NCBI GenBank assembly: GCA_004194705.1
Contig: SADC01000256.1
Location: forward strand, 1-64,000
Reading direction: 5' to 3'
From: Ditylenchus dipsaci
Lineage: Eukaryota; Nematoda; Chromadorea; Rhabditida; Anguinidae
DNA: 64,000 nucleotides
The notes below the pieces were generated by a model. It was not told the origin of the DNA. It searched no databases and saw nothing but the letters and a program-made list of their open reading frames with translations. Numbering within the stretch: position 1 is the first letter of the stretch; every line of letters begins with the position of its first letter. The translations under genes were made by a program, and so were the position numbers. Below, in pieces: positions 33,201 to 45,117 of this stretch.

Positions 33201-36200
33201 CTCCCAATACAGCCCTTATTCCCTTCAAAATTCAAAAGGCACCAATTTAAATTTTTGAAATTTTGACTAAAAATCCATGACACCCCTTCTGTGGTTCGAA
33301 TTTTTTTTCTCAGAATCAAAAAAAGCAGCCGGCTTTCTCATGAAATCGGGGTCGAGAAACATGAATATGAAATTATCTCCTCCATCCGATCACTCTGCGT
33401 GGGGGGGATTCTATACTTGAGCCATAACTTTAGACAATACTTTTTTTGCTCCAAATTTTTTTGGGATGAATATAAATTCTGGCGCCTTTTCGAAAAAAAA
33501 TATAGCAATTATTGTAAATATGCAACTTTTTGGGGCGAAACTTTTTTCTGTCACAGATTTCCTCATTTCGGTCACAGATTTAAGTTTTCCTTTCCTATCA
33601 GTTCTTTCTATTGAATTTTCTAACCTTTCTTTTACAAACTTTTTACACTATAAGGTAGCCCTGCGATTCTAGTTTCTGGCAAGGTATTATTTGCTGTAGC
33701 ATTTTTGCAAAATGTAGCACAAAAAGGTGAAAGTATAAGCCAAATTATTTTTCTGACTCGCTTCATACTTTTAACTATTTGTGTTATATTTTGCAAGGAT
33801 GATGCATTAAATAATACTTCGCCAGAAAATAGAATCGCAGTGCTATCTGATAGTGCAATAACTTTCAAAAAAGATCAAAAAATTTGAAAGAAACAGGCTA
33901 AGCTAAAATCTGTAAAGCTAGTATCTTTTGTTGTAAATCTGTCCTGACAAAATTATATAATCTGCAAGCTTCTACGAGCTTATATTTTCCTGGTTGTTAT
34001 CCAACAAATGACGCTAGCTTTTTGAAAAAGATACCAGTTTTACTAAAAAAGTGCTAGATTTACAATAAAAGATAGTATAGTCTCATTTCATACAATTTTT
34101 TTTCGCTTCAAATATTCATGATAACCTTTCAAGGTATTACTTTCCTGAATTAGGAAATCAACTCAGCAAAAATATGGCCACCCCTGTGGGTAATTTGGTA
34201 AAAGCAGGGTTCGTAATCGTCCTTTTAAAAAGATTTGTTCTTTTCTCGGGACCCAAAATCTTTTTTATTTTTGAAGTTTTTAGTCAAAATCTTTTTTTTC
34301 GCTCCGAAATAGCAATAAGCACTGGATTAAATGAAACAAAATCTTTTTTTACCCAAATGTCTTTTTTCCGAAAATTTTCATTACGAACCCTGGATAAAAG
34401 GCATCACAAGGCATCAGCCAAAAAATGTAACGCAAATGATGATCCACCGTCAATTTTTGCGAAAAAGTATACTTCTCAGTCATCCCTGCTGTCTTTTAAA
34501 TTTTGTTCAGGCCCTAAAGAGAGAAAGGAAGGTGGATAAAGGGGATTATCTATGAAAAATAGTCGAATCGAAGGAACTAATGTTGTTGGGGGCCTCTTTG
34601 ATGTCCGTTTTTTCCAAAAAAAATTTTCTTCTCAAAATACATGTCTGTGATTTTTTTTGCAGAAACACAACAGAATTTGAACAATTAAGCCAAAGCTCTT
34701 GATAGAATACGGTTAAAAAGCTTTTTCGCCTGGTTTTAGCAGCAAAAAGATAGTAAAATACACCCATAAATATATTAAACTTTGTTTCCTGAAGGCAAAA
34801 AAAATTATTCAATTTTTTTGAAAATACGATTATGTGGTATGAAATGAGCCTGAGTTTCTTTTTGAATCGTTTTTTGTGTATAAAAATTGATAAGAAGTCA
34901 TTAGATCGTGAAAAAAGTTGAGAAAAAAAAGTTGACCTCCAGGGGAGCCCCAACAGCATTAGTTCCAAATTTAATAACTTGTCTAGAAGTGCAATATTTT
35001 TGCAAGATTTCAATTGGTTTCCAACCTACCTAAACGTCAATCCTTTCAGTTCAAAAAGCACTTCGGTGATTCCAGTAGTTTTTATTCTTGTCCTTAACAG
35101 ATCAGTTCAACCCAAAATTCATTGTCTAAAATAAAAATGACCTCAACAAGTCTTGTTCAGTGGGAATATAGTCGGGAGAGCTGAGCCTATGCAGGTTGTC
35201 AAGAAAACTGAAAACAAAAACCTCGGATTTTTTTACATTTATTAGTTCAACCCACTATTTGGCAGAGTCATCGATTGGTATTCGTTGGAGCGCCTGTAGC
35301 ACTCTTGCACTCCCTCGTCCTTCCACAATTTTTGCATGGCTTCCGACAACTCTTCTGTCAACTCTTCTTTGTTGGCATGGACTGTAGCAAATACCAGTTG
35401 GCTTTCTTTCTGAAAAAGGAAAATTATTATTTTTAAATGGAGTACGACAAGTTGGACACGGTTTTTTTGAAAATTTTGATACTTTTCAAATGAAAGAATT
35501 TTTTCGTAAATTTTTTTCTGAGGCCACCCGGTAGCTGAAATTTAAAATTAAAAAATTTCAGCTAGTCGGCTTCAAAAACACAGGAAAAAGTACTTTCATT
35601 TTAGAAAATATCACAGAACCCATGTCTAACTATCCTTACCGTTTTAAAACACAAGCTTGTCTTTTTTGCCCCAATAAACTTCTACTGGGGTTGTTGAATT
35701 TAGAAATTTCCTAAAGTTTTGTTCGAGAATTTAATTCCAATGTGGTTTGTTATTAAAGAATCTCACTTTTTTAACAGTTTTTCTTTTTAATAAAAAAACT
35801 ATTAAAAAAAGCTCAAATTTAAATAATTACAGCCGTAATTTTTTGGGGGAAAAAGTAGGGTCACCATGTGAAGTTTTTTGTAACTTACCACTCGCTCTGG
35901 TTCGGCATACTCAATCTGCAAGTGAAACATGGCCCTGAGAATGGCAAGTATGCTGTGAATACAATTGCTGTACACCACAGGCTTGATCAACTCCAAATCT
36001 GACTTGCTAGAAATTTATTTTTTCAGTGTTTGATCAAAATATTGAAATTGGGTGATACCCGCTTTTCTGCTGTTAATCTCTCGCCCTATTGTCTTAAATA
36101 CCACGCTTAATTTTAAAATTCAATTTTGTACCGTTTTTAACATAACTTTTTTTTTTAATTTCACACCATCATGTAGCCCCGGATCTCAGCTATCTAATGA

Positions 36201-38524
36201 GCTAACAATTGAAATCATGAAATATTAAAAAATAGAGATTTATGTATTTAAATGAATGGACCTGAACCGAAAAACTTACTTTCTTCTAATACGTAAACCT
36301 CTAAATTTTCAAAATTATGCAGTTAAGTGTTATAGCTCATTAGAAAGACAAGATCCAAAGCTACATGACGGTATAGATGTTTTTAAAGAATTATGTTAAA
36401 CTCAAATAATGAATTTAAGACAAAAGGCGTGAAATTTAAGAAATTAAGCGGTAGGTATCAATTTCATCCATTAAAATTTAAGTTACCTAAAGCCGTCTTT
36501 GTGCAATATCCTGTAAAATTTAAGGTTTTACTTGAACTTTTAAATGGTTGTATTTTTTGTGTTTGTTGTGGACACTTTATTTATTTTTGCAAAATTCTCA
36601 CCTCATTTGCTTTAGAATCGTGCTTTTGCCTACAAATTTACACACTGAATAGGAAAAAAGGAACGTCAAATTATACTTACCGCTTTCACCAGCACCTGAA
36701 ATAATTTATTTATTTTATATTTAACATTTTTTAAGTATCGACATGCGCTATTTCCCGAACATAGGTATTTTGGTACATGCAGTAAGTCTCGATAATATGT
36801 CACACTTCAGTAAAAGGCCATGATTTCGTTGTAGCGAAGTCTAACTTTATGCCAGACTTTGATTCCGAACTTATCTGGGGTGTCATATCTTTAGGGTTGA
36901 ACTGTAATATCAAAAACATAATTTTTTGGTCCCTTCAGCAATTCAGGTCCTGGTCTATGGATGTACTCTGGATAGGCAAAACCCAAACTCCAAGGACGAA
37001 ACAAGCACAAATCGTATTTTCGGCATTTTATAGCAAATTACATGTACAATTGTAATAAGAGAATTGCAAAAACCATTTTGTCAAAATAAGACCTCCATAA
37101 AAAATTATGGCTATTTGAATTTGCCAAAAATTGTTGGGATACCTGCTGCACAGTAATAAGATAAATGTTTTTAGCTAAAATTATTAGCAGCTGCATGTCT
37201 GAAACATTTACTTTTTCGCGCCTTTGTATTTTCTCCCCCAATCCAAAGATGCATTTAGAACATTCCCGTTTTCTTTTTTTCTTTTTTTTCTAGCTTTTGC
37301 ACCCAGCCAACATTCAACTAAGCCATAAAACATGACCAAAAACGTGTCCAATGATTAATGACAATCGCTGTGCTAAGAGCTGTAAAACAATGACTCTGGA
37401 CAATGGACAATTTGTTAACTCCTCCATTTTCATTACCCACACTCAAACAGGGGAAAACTGCTTCAGCCACCCACAAGGTTGTATTTCCAATTTCCAAACA
37501 TGTTTTAAGAGGGAAACCTTTATATTTCGGAAAAATTTTATGCTGGAGATTGGATTTCTCCAAATAATTAGAACTAATTTGTGACTAAAAAAGCTAGCTG
37601 ACCTAAAGACTGGCCAGTTATCAACGCCTTTTTTCCAAATTCTCAATGTTATTAACCCTAAGACTATTCGTCCTTTTTTATTTTGAGAGTGCTTTTTCAA
37701 ATGGACCCTTTGTCAACTTTTAAATGTCAATATAGTTAACCAAAGGCCACAACATGACCGCCAGAGTCTCTTCTTTCGGTTTACATATACCGTATTTCCT
37801 CTGATAAGGGCCCATGGGGCCTTATTTTTCAAACCCCTAAAAATGAGTAAAATTTGAGGTCGATTTCAAGATTTTTGGGTGCTCAACCAAAATCCAAAAA
37901 GCGGAATCGATAGAGCTCGTGGGAGTTGAGAAAACGCAATAAACAGATGTACAAAATATTTTCTCTGGGCTGAGATATAGGTCGTCAGAGTTGAGGGTGG
38001 GCATTATTACAGCATGGGGCCTTATTAGAGGAAATACGGTAGCATGGATAGTAAAGGAAATAGAAATAGATTTTAGAGCCGCCTATCCTAGGGTGCCCAG
38101 AAGTGACATTTTTTTATGTGTCTGTCTTAGGGTTGAATAGAAGTAGCTACCCTACATTTTCTAATAAAGCCTCTCCCCTTATCTAATAACATAGCCGCCA
38201 CAACTTTGAGGATCTGTATCTCCACCAAGAGCCACCACATTCCTTCATATCCTATGACTTTCATACGAGCTCTATCGATTCTGCTTTTTAGATTTTGAAC
38301 TTTCACACAAAAATCTCGAAATCGACTGAAATTTTAGTTTAAAATTGAAGCCCCATGGGTTCTATTAGAAAGAACCTTAGCTGGGAGGCCAAAAAGGCAA
38401 ACTAACCGAGTAGAAGAAGTTTGATAATCCTTAAAGACATGGATTGATCCTTACGGATCTGGTCTTCTATTCTTCGATTCAGCTTCTTCTGGTCCTTGTC
38501 GTCCTTGGAGGTGCAGTGGCCCAT
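27231..38524 (-). CDS. Heterotrimeric G-protein alpha subunit, about 352 aa, 13 coding exons
   Basis: GTPase that couples membrane receptors to effectors at the inner plasma membrane. Exons: 38407-38524, 36681-36695, 36602-36629, 36487-36510, 35889-36006, 35256-35409, 35142-35207, 35030-35092, 32719-32848, 30275-30428, 30126-30221, 27316-27369, 27231-27268; all joins keep phase. The start is [20 protein letters not shown] (myristoylation Gly2, palmitoylation Cys4). [15 protein letters not shown] is the P-loop, split over exons 1-3; RTRIKTTG is switch [17 protein letters not shown] switch II with the catalytic Gln, FLNKKDLF the guanine-recognition loop, CATDT the final loop. The C-terminus is NLKSMGLC, with Met where Gi/o proteins have the pertussis-toxin Cys. 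Summed exons give 1058 nt, one short of a whole frame; the break lies after NEYQ in the 35256-35409 exon. The body is Gi/o-like but the exact class is uncertain. Introns up to 2.8 kb are full of MITEs. Confidence 0.95.
27420..27656. mobile_element. TTAA-family palindromic MITE (GGGGCATGCCCGTGC ends)
   Basis: AGGGGCATGCCCGTGCCCGA is at the left and the inverse at the right (GCACGGGCATGCTCCTTT). Borders read TTAG and TTTA rather than perfect TTAA. Its interior (GACCAGCACTTTTTTTCTTT) matches the copy at 53.89-54.12 kb. It is just upstream of the G-alpha penultimate exon, in the intron. Confidence 0.65.
28154..28898. mobile_element. hAT-like non-autonomous element (CAGGGGTGGAACCGG ends)
   Basis: CAGGGGTGGAACCGG at the left pairs with CAAAGGTGGTACCGG inverted at the right. 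The octamer GCGCACAC occurs at 28146-28153 and 28899-28906. Subterminal regions are rich in TTCTGCTTCTGTTTTTCTG repeats at both ends. No transposase ORF is present. Confidence 0.82.
29166..29591. mobile_element. hAT-like perfect hairpin MITE (TAGGGTGGTACGG ends)
   Basis: TAGGGTGGTACGGTTACGGT and its inverse enclose a nearly perfect hairpin of 426 bp with AACCGGTTAA-type repeats at the centre. The octamer GTTTTTAG lies on both sides (29158-29165, 29592-29599). Confidence 0.85.
30666..32638. mobile_element. pogo-like ends (CAGTGGACTCACGATATAAC) enclosing other repeats, in a G-alpha intron
   Basis: The left end CAGTGGACTCACGATATAAC and AAATTTCGTTCGCTTTAGG pair with CCTAGGCGGAAACGAACTTT and TTGACTG near 32590-32638. 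The left flank is TA and the right TT. Between them lie two more pogo-like tips (31060-31110), poly-C tracts (31425-31505) and a diverged palindromic copy with CCCCTTCGGGGGCGCAGGGG (31985-32050). The pairing of these distant ends is an inference. Confidence 0.5.
33300..35029. other. Intron of the G-alpha gene, repeat-derived
   Basis: Between exons 8 and 9 there is no host coding sequence. A palindrome with ATTCTAGTTT-CTGGCAAGGTATTATT and inverse spans 33650-33865 and is related to 43.6-43.8 kb. T- and A-rich open frames at 33.3-35.0 kb show no recognisable domain. Confidence 0.5.
35440..35620. repeat. Partial relative of the 21.0-kb hairpin MITE
   Basis: GAGGCCACCCGGTAGCTGAAATTT and the inverted CAGCTAGTCGGC resemble the arms of the element at 21024-21414 around a much shorter centre. 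It lies in a G-alpha intron. Confidence 0.5.
37800..38039. mobile_element. CCGTATTTCC-family MITE (tag AAGGGCCCATGGGGCCTT) in G-alpha intron 1
   Basis: CCGTATTTCCTCTGATAAG and its inverse lie between TA dinucleotides. The tag is GGGCCCATGGGGCC, repeated at the right end as GCATGGGGCC. The interior matches the 14950-15196 copy. Confidence 0.82.
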
Positions 38525-38529
38525 ATTTG

Positions 38530-41050
38530 ATAGACTTGTAGAGGAAGCAAATAACAAGGGAATCAAATGAAGGTAAGCAGGTTGGATTAAAAATGGTATA
38601 GAATGGTTTTGCTCCGTCACTTCACAACCCACACTTTACATCGAAATCATAACAAGATTCTTGAGCAAATGATGGCATTTCACCTGAAAATGGTTAAAGC
38701 TAAGTACAGAGTGTCCCAAGATTTTTGGTCCCTTTTAAACTGCCATAAATTTTTTACTAGAACACAATATACTAAAAATTATTATGAAAACTGAGTGGAT
38801 CTGTAAAAACAGATAAAAAAGACGGTCTAAAAAAGTCATGGCAGTTTAAAAGTGGCAGGGTATATGTTGCAGCGCTATTTTTTGCGTTTTTTGGATGTTG
38901 AAAAATAAAAGAACACAATCTTCTAATAGAGGTATTACGATAAACAAAAAATCTTTTCAAAAGTCATAAAATAGCTCAAACAAAAAATTTACCTGAACCT
39001 GGGTTGTATTCTTTTTTTACTGATCGCTTCAGTTATTCTCTCAAAATAATACTCAATAATACTGGCCAACAATTATTATATTTGAGTTCACACTGATCTT
39101 CCGATTTGCTTCCTTCTAGTCAAAATTAGAAGTAGTCAGGCTAACTGCACCAATCAATGCAACCTCTGCAAAAACAATTGAACCAGACTCCCAGGGCAAG
39201 TTACTTATTTAGTGAATAGCTACTACCGCTGCTAACAAGGCCAAATAAAGCACACACAGAACCTGGAACAAAAAAACTTGGTTAGCTTCTCTGGAAACAA
39301 ATATTTGCTATAGGGCCCCATAACTATTTTCGGGACAAAAGAAAATATATTGGACTAGGGCTTTTGCCTAGCAACTTTTTTCTGATGTTGCTTGTTTTTG
39401 CCACCGCTTGCTGCTTTTGTTTTTGGAATTGAGCAGGAGTGTAAGGGCCATGGGAAATGACAGCAGGTTTGAAAAAAATAATTATTTGGGTGCACCTTTC
39501 CATAGGTAAGTTAAGTTATAGTGCAAATCATTACGTGCAAAGCATAGGTTTCAATGAAAGGGCGGGGGTGAGAGGGCAAAAAAGGCAAAACATAAACCAG
39601 CTCATTTATTTTTTGTAAAATCAGGTTATTGGACTGAGTTTTGACGCTCTATCAACCTAGATTTTTTGATTTAACACTGTAGGAAGCATTGCGGGGCTGA
39701 AAAGGCAATAATAGAGCCTTGCCCTGTCATCATTCCTAATGAAAAAGCTATTCGACAAAATATTTTCTCTTCTGTTTGATTTATACAATGCCCAAAAATG
39801 GCTGAAACTTGAATTTTAATTATAAAAAACTGCTGTTAAAAATTTTTAGTTTTTTGTGCCACTGGTCTGATCTTTCCTTTTTTGGAATTTGCATGCTTAT
39901 AACCAAAACGTTCCTCATATTGAGTACATTGGAATGAGCAATCACTTGTCCGTAAAACACACACTTACTAACTTTCGAAAAAAGTGATAATTTTAATTTG
40001 TTTGGAAAGTTGAACCCAAAATGTTCTTTAATTCGAATTAGCCCATTCAAATCCCGCCAAAATACTTTCAGGGAGCTAAGACATTTCTATTTTGAGTAGA
40101 CAGCTTAAAAAATTTTCCACTTGTCTATTTGAAAGACTATCTCCGCTCACGTTGAACTCTTATATAATGGTTTTATAGAAATGGGATTTAGTAAGATATT
40201 TTAGATCAAGAGGGTGACTTTTATAAAAGTGTTTAATTGAACGTTAGGTCATAAAGTGCCCCGAATCAATAGTCATCCCTTAAAATTCCTATAAAAATGC
40301 CCTCAATTGCCCAAAACAGTTTTTTATAGCAACAAAAGTAGTTGTTTTTTTACTTTTACAAGTCAACCTTCAAGACCCAAATGAAGTATTTCCTACAAAA
40401 AAGGAGGAAACAATTAGTTGTTGACAAGCTACAATAAGACAAAAAAGAAGAAGTCAAGTAAAATAAAGGCAACTACAATCCAGCTGCCTCTGGGTGCTTG
40501 TTTACCACTACTACTAGTACATTCTCCAGGCTTCGGGTTGTATGCCGCTGTCCAATTGCCCCCTTCATCCTAATCCAGAGTCTAATTCAAGGAGAAGCCC
40601 TTGAGGCACCCCCTCCCTTCATTGGACTGCTTTTGCAGGGAATTTAAGCATAATTGGGGCTGATGGAGCCAGCAGCGGCTAGGCTTTTATTTAAGCTTAT
40701 TTTTTTGCACTAAGCCATTGATTTATGCTTTCGCATAATAATTTTTTGTTCTATTAATTCTTTGTTCTATTTAAAATTTGAAAGAAGCCGACAAAACAAT
40801 TATTTTGCTGTTGAACAACTACTAATTTTGCTAGTGGTTTCTCATCAAAGTGATTTAGTAGAGCTGCTGGGTTGTTCAATGTGTAGTAATTGATAGAAAA
40901 AATTACTATTTTTGCTATGGCTGAAAAGTTGAGATAAAAAAGTGGAAGGCTTGCAGTGGACACTGACGTACGACTCGCTACACATTCAACTCGCTACGAC
41001 GACTCACTACAATAATTTTCAATTTTATAATCTTACCTTGTTTTTAATTA
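38530..41050. other. Upstream region of the G-alpha gene, no gene seen
   Basis: AT-rich, with no ORF showing family features. A weak palindrome (CCTTTTAAACTGCCAT and ATGGCAGTTTAAAAG) spans about 38727-38852. The G-alpha promoter should lie at its low-coordinate side, but no element is identifiable. Confidence 0.4.
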
Positions 41051-41060
41051 AGCAAACAAC

Positions 41061-41120
41061 ACATTTGAGCCCGTCCTAACGGGCGCTGGCCTAGCCTGCG
41101 CCTAAGGCTATGCCTAAGTG
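41061..41120 (+). repeat. Dispersed GAGCCCGTCCTAACGGGCGC repeat
   Basis: TTTGAGCCCGTCCTAACGGG, CTGGCCTAGCCTGCGCCTAAG. Diverged copies lie at 42573-42635, 51190-51330 (an inverted pair) and 52010-52070. Copies share the phrase GAG-CCGTC-TAA-GC-CTGG-CCT--GCCTAAG; its parent element is not recognised. Confidence 0.55.
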
Positions 41121-41399
41121 TCAAAAACTTGCCAAATTTCAATGATAATTTGGTTTTTTTTGCGCTGGTTAACTACCAATCGGTGGTATGCATGAGCCTA
41201 ACTGGTATACTTAAAAAACATTTCTTAAAATGTGGACAGTCATTTGGGTTGAAAAGAATCTCCGAAGAAAGTCCAACCAGGATGGGTGTCTGGCTGATGG
41301 TTGGCTACTTTTTAAAGAAGGGATTTTCTGGACACCACTTATACTCCTACGACCAATTAAACTCGAAGCAACCTTTTAAGTGTTAAAACTACTGGTTGA

Positions 41400-42770
41400 C
41401 TCACCGTGCAATTAGAATATTGAATCGAAAATTGGGCTTTAGGTAAAATATTTTTTTTAGAAAAAGAATCAAACATTTTTTCAGGACTTCACGGAAGAAG
41501 CCCACCGAAAAAAATATAAGTTTGTGAAAAAAATAAACATACAGTCATGAATTGAAAAAACGTTCAAACCAAGCAATCTAACTTCCCAAAAAATAGAAAT
41601 AAATCAGGGTCAAACTTGAGCAAAATTCCTAGTTCTCAAAAAAGTTTATCAAAAACACTAACAAGTCGTTTTTTAGTCGTATTCCGCCTACTTTTTTAGA
41701 ATTTCAGTAGGGAAAGTCCCAATTTAGTGTTGGAACAGAGCTGCATTCCCTAAAGATTGCTGCTGCACCACCACCCTCATCATGCTCTTTTTACACAAAA
41801 AACCAAAAAAATAACTTTGGATAGCACAGCAAATCGGATTAAATGGCAGCAATGACATGCAAATTGGGGTTGGGGACACGTTGAGGGGGACCGAAATCTG
41901 CAGCAGCCTAATTCACACCTCCCACTAATTCACGCACTCACCACCGGAAATGAATTAACCAGCAGGAGCAGTCAATCATACAAACAACATTTGATCCTTT
42001 CGCTCACTCACAAAAGTCTCATTCACACTTCCTCCTCCTCCACCTATTGAACACACAGAAGCACCTGGAGTATGAGTAGATGGGAGAAAAAAAAGTTGGC
42101 GAAAAAAGCTAGTAAAGTTAAGATTTTGGAGGATGATGATTGAAACAAGACAGGAAGAGACACGTCAGACAAATGCTGGCCTTGTTTCAGTGAGTTGACA
42201 AGTTTGAGTGATACATCTCAACAACAACTGGGCAATCAATAGGCACAACACAGTGAAAGAATATTATTTTGTGCTCATGAACTGGTGTGATTGTCAAAAA
42301 ATAGTGGTTAATTATTTCCGCTAATGCTTACAAATTAACAAAATCCAATTTTTTGAAAAAATGTCCCGCGATGAATTCTGATTTTTCTGAACTTGTCAAG
42401 CGACATTTTCTAAAAAAAGTTGGAAAATTTTTTACTTTGTCCAGTCACACAATCACATCTATAACTTCTATCTCTCAATGGGAGGGGAGAGGGTTGTGGT
42501 TTGCCTTGGTCCCTCTGCCTTTGAGATTTTTCAGACCGAAGCATGGGTTGGCTAGTGTGTGTCAAAAATATCTCAGACTTGTGTTTGAGTCCGTCCTAAT
42601 ATACGCTGGTTACCCTTGCCTAAGCCTAAAAATATCATAAAACAACATGGCGGAGACAAGGCGGACCCCCCGTTAAGGGATAAAGCCGATGTACTTCCCA
42701 AAAATTTCAAAACGTACCTGAAATAACTCTATTTTTAATTTTTTTCATCCATTATTTAATTTCATTTTTT
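41400..42770. other. Gene-free stretch
   Basis: No coding or RNA gene is supported. It contains a pyrimidine-rich segment with CACTCACC/CTCCTCC near 41.9-42.1 kb and one copy of the GAGCCCGTCC repeat (42573-42635). Confidence 0.4.
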
Positions 42771-42773
42771 CTA

Positions 42774-42956
42774 CAATCGCCTCTCGTTACAACGAAGTCG
42801 CGAACCAGCGAAAACGTCGCTATAACGAGAATTTTGTTATATCGAGAGTTCATTACAGCCATCTTTCGTTATGATAAAATCAAAGGAACTAGAGAAAATG
42901 TCTGTTATAACTAAAGTTTCGTTATATTGGTTGTTCACTATAACGAGAGTAGGCTG
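42774..42956. mobile_element. pogo-like MITE (tag: TATAACGAGA)
   Basis: CAATCGCCTCTCGTTACAACG and the right end CACTATAACGAGAGTAGGCT are inverted and TA-flanked (42772-42773, 42957-42958). CGTTATAACGAGA-like tags recur inside. It is more diverged than the other members. Confidence 0.6.
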
Positions 42957-43082
42957 TATAAAGATGCCATAGAGACCTTAATATTTGGCTTTTTCAATTT
43001 GGCTGCCAACTTTCTTCTTTCTCGTTTACCTGTTCCTTTGACAAGTTAGGGGTAGGATAATCCATAGAGGCTATACGATATA

Positions 43083-43325
43083 CCGTATTTTCTTTATTAA
43101 ATCCCCATCGGGGATTGTTTTTCAACCCTAAAAATCAGAAAAATTCGAGGCCGATTTCGAAATTTTTGGTACTCAACCAAAATCTGAAAAGTGGAATCAG
43201 GAGTGCTCGTGCTAATCAAGAAAACGCAAAAAAACAAATTTGCAAAATGTTTGCTCTAGGCTGAGATATAAGGTCCATATGGTGGGGGATCATTAGAGAG
43301 TGGGGGATTAATAGAGAAAATACGG
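43083..43325. mobile_element. CCGTATTTCC-family MITE (tag ATCCCCATCGGGGAT)
   Basis: CCGTATTTTCTTTATTAAAT and its inverse lie between TA dinucleotides. The tag AATCCCCATCGGGGATT is repeated toward the right end as GGGGGATCATTAGAG and GGGGGATTAATAGAG. The interior matches 14950-15196. Confidence 0.82.
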
Positions 43326-43511
43326 TATGGACAGTACCCTTCATTTTTCTGTAGAACCTTTTTAGAGTGAAAAAATATGTTAAGCACAATTTTTTCCCTT
43401 TTGCACGCTTTTTTTTCAAAAATTTTTGTCGTCATATGTCAAATAAATTTTTTTACAGTATGGAAGCGCTAACAATTCTGCGTCGAATAGCATATTTTTC
43501 ATGAATTAGAG

Positions 43512-43936
43512 TTATGGCTTGTTTACGTTCATCGAGTTAGAGTTAGAGTTCGGGTTTTCGTAATAGTTTTCTTCTTTGGTCAAAGAGGCAAATATCTTTA
43601 TATTTTTTTTAAAGTGTAGCACTATTAGGTAGCCCAAGATTCTAGTTTTTAATGACGTATCATTTGCCACAACATGCTGGTACGAAAAATTAAAAGTATG
43701 AGACAAATCAGAAAATAAGTTTTTTCATGACCTGTTTTATACTTTTAATTTTTTGTACCATATTTTAGCAAATGATTTTTTTAGCAAATAATACGTCATT
43801 AAAAACTAGAATCTCGGGGCTACCTAATAGTGGTATAACTTTTAAAAAAATAATGAAAATATTGCCTCTTTGACTAAAAGAAGAAAATTATTACGAAAAC
43901 CCGAACTCTAACTCGATGAACGTAAATAAGTCATCA
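43512..43936. mobile_element. Palindromic element with TTCATCGAGTTAGAGTT ends
   Basis: GTTTACGTTCATCGAGTTAGAG and GTTCGGGTTTTCGTAATA at 43525-43568 are matched by the inverse at 43891-43930. Inner arms contain GGTAGCCCAAGATTCTAG and its inverse. Arms are about 200 bp; no certain target duplication. Confidence 0.65.
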
Positions 43937-43939
43937 CGA

Positions 43940-45110
43940 AAAGGACTGATAAACGATAAAGAAACTGATAGAAAAAACACTCATTTTTAGAAATTTTTAA
44001 CAAAGCTTTTTTAAAGCGCGCTTAGCCAAAAAAATTCATGAAAAAGTACGTCGACGTTGTTCAAATTGTTCAAAAATAGTCAGCGAACACGATGATCAGA
44101 AAAGAAAATTGGGCTCAAAATATGAGGTAACAAAATTCTTCATAAAGTTCTTCAAGATTACAGAAAACGTCTTTTAAATCAAATTCCAACAAATTTATGT
44201 ATTTTGAACTACAAGGCCTTTTAAACACCAAAAAAACACATACTATTACCCTATACATCTTACAGCCCAAACAAATTGGATACAAAAGGCTAAAATTAAA
44301 AGTAATATATCCTGCTATACATCTGCCAGCTTCTCGTCACCCCACACTCCTCGCCCCAACAAAAACAACAAATCCATTCTTCGAATGAAGTAGTGGAAGG
44401 GCACTCCCCTGCTCGACCACAGCCACACACACAGGTCGAGGGGTGCGGGCAGAGTCATTTCACAGCAGCAACATATATATGTGCCAGCCATTGGCACAAT
44501 TCATTGATTGTGGGGGGGGGGGGGCATGTGCCCTACTGCATGTGTCTGCCCAGCTTAATTTGTGCTTCACTACTCTGTGTGCCTGCCCAGAGTGCCATTC
44601 TTGGCAGTGTTTTTATAATGAGCAGCTGCATGGAAGAAAGAAGGCTGAATTGAATCCTTTTTTTGCCCATTTTTTTCCTCTTGAGGCACTCTGTGTTGAA
44701 ACAAATGAAAAAGAGTGCATTTTGTTGCACAAAAGTTGCAGATTAAACCACACCAAATGACTGAATAAGAGGCTATAGCAGATGACTACATCGGGATGCA
44801 AGCCAGACAAATTACTTTATTAAATGAAATTGTCTCGAGACATTTGACGTAATCAGTTACGTCTAAATTTTTCTGTATAATATGATTAAGAGTACTGCTG
44901 GCAGCCCCATGGCAATCTTTTTAATTTTGTGTATCTGGTTGGTGTACCCAGCTGTCAGTGTATCCACAGCGTGTCAAAATAATTTCGGCATTAGGTGAAT
45001 TCATCTACACCCAATTCATCTACATTTTGGCATTCTGTTTGGGGCAATTTTTTTCTTATGAAGAACTCCCATCATTCATAGTGCTTTTCGTTAATCCAAC
45101 TTCAGTTCTG
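43940..45110. other. Gene-free stretch with a 12-G run
   Basis: No gene is supported. Short overlapping ORFs in 44.2-44.8 kb lack domains. A run of 12 G lies at 44511-44522. An AATTCATCTACACCC tract at 44998-45025 has the satellite style of other modules. Confidence 0.4.
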
Positions 45111-45117
45111 CTGGATA

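Noticed and set aside
34174..34539. 121-aa plus-strand ORF
   Set aside because: The sequence is a repeat related to 49.1-49.3 kb; the ORF is not conserved there.
34546..35013. 155-aa minus-strand ORF
   Set aside because: It lies in a G-alpha intron, has strongly biased Phe/Lys/Leu composition and no domain, and is explained by AT-rich sequence.
44393..44760. Overlapping ORFs on both strands with Cys-rich stretches
   Set aside because: No motif spacing fits a known zinc finger, and frames overlap on both strands without splice signals.
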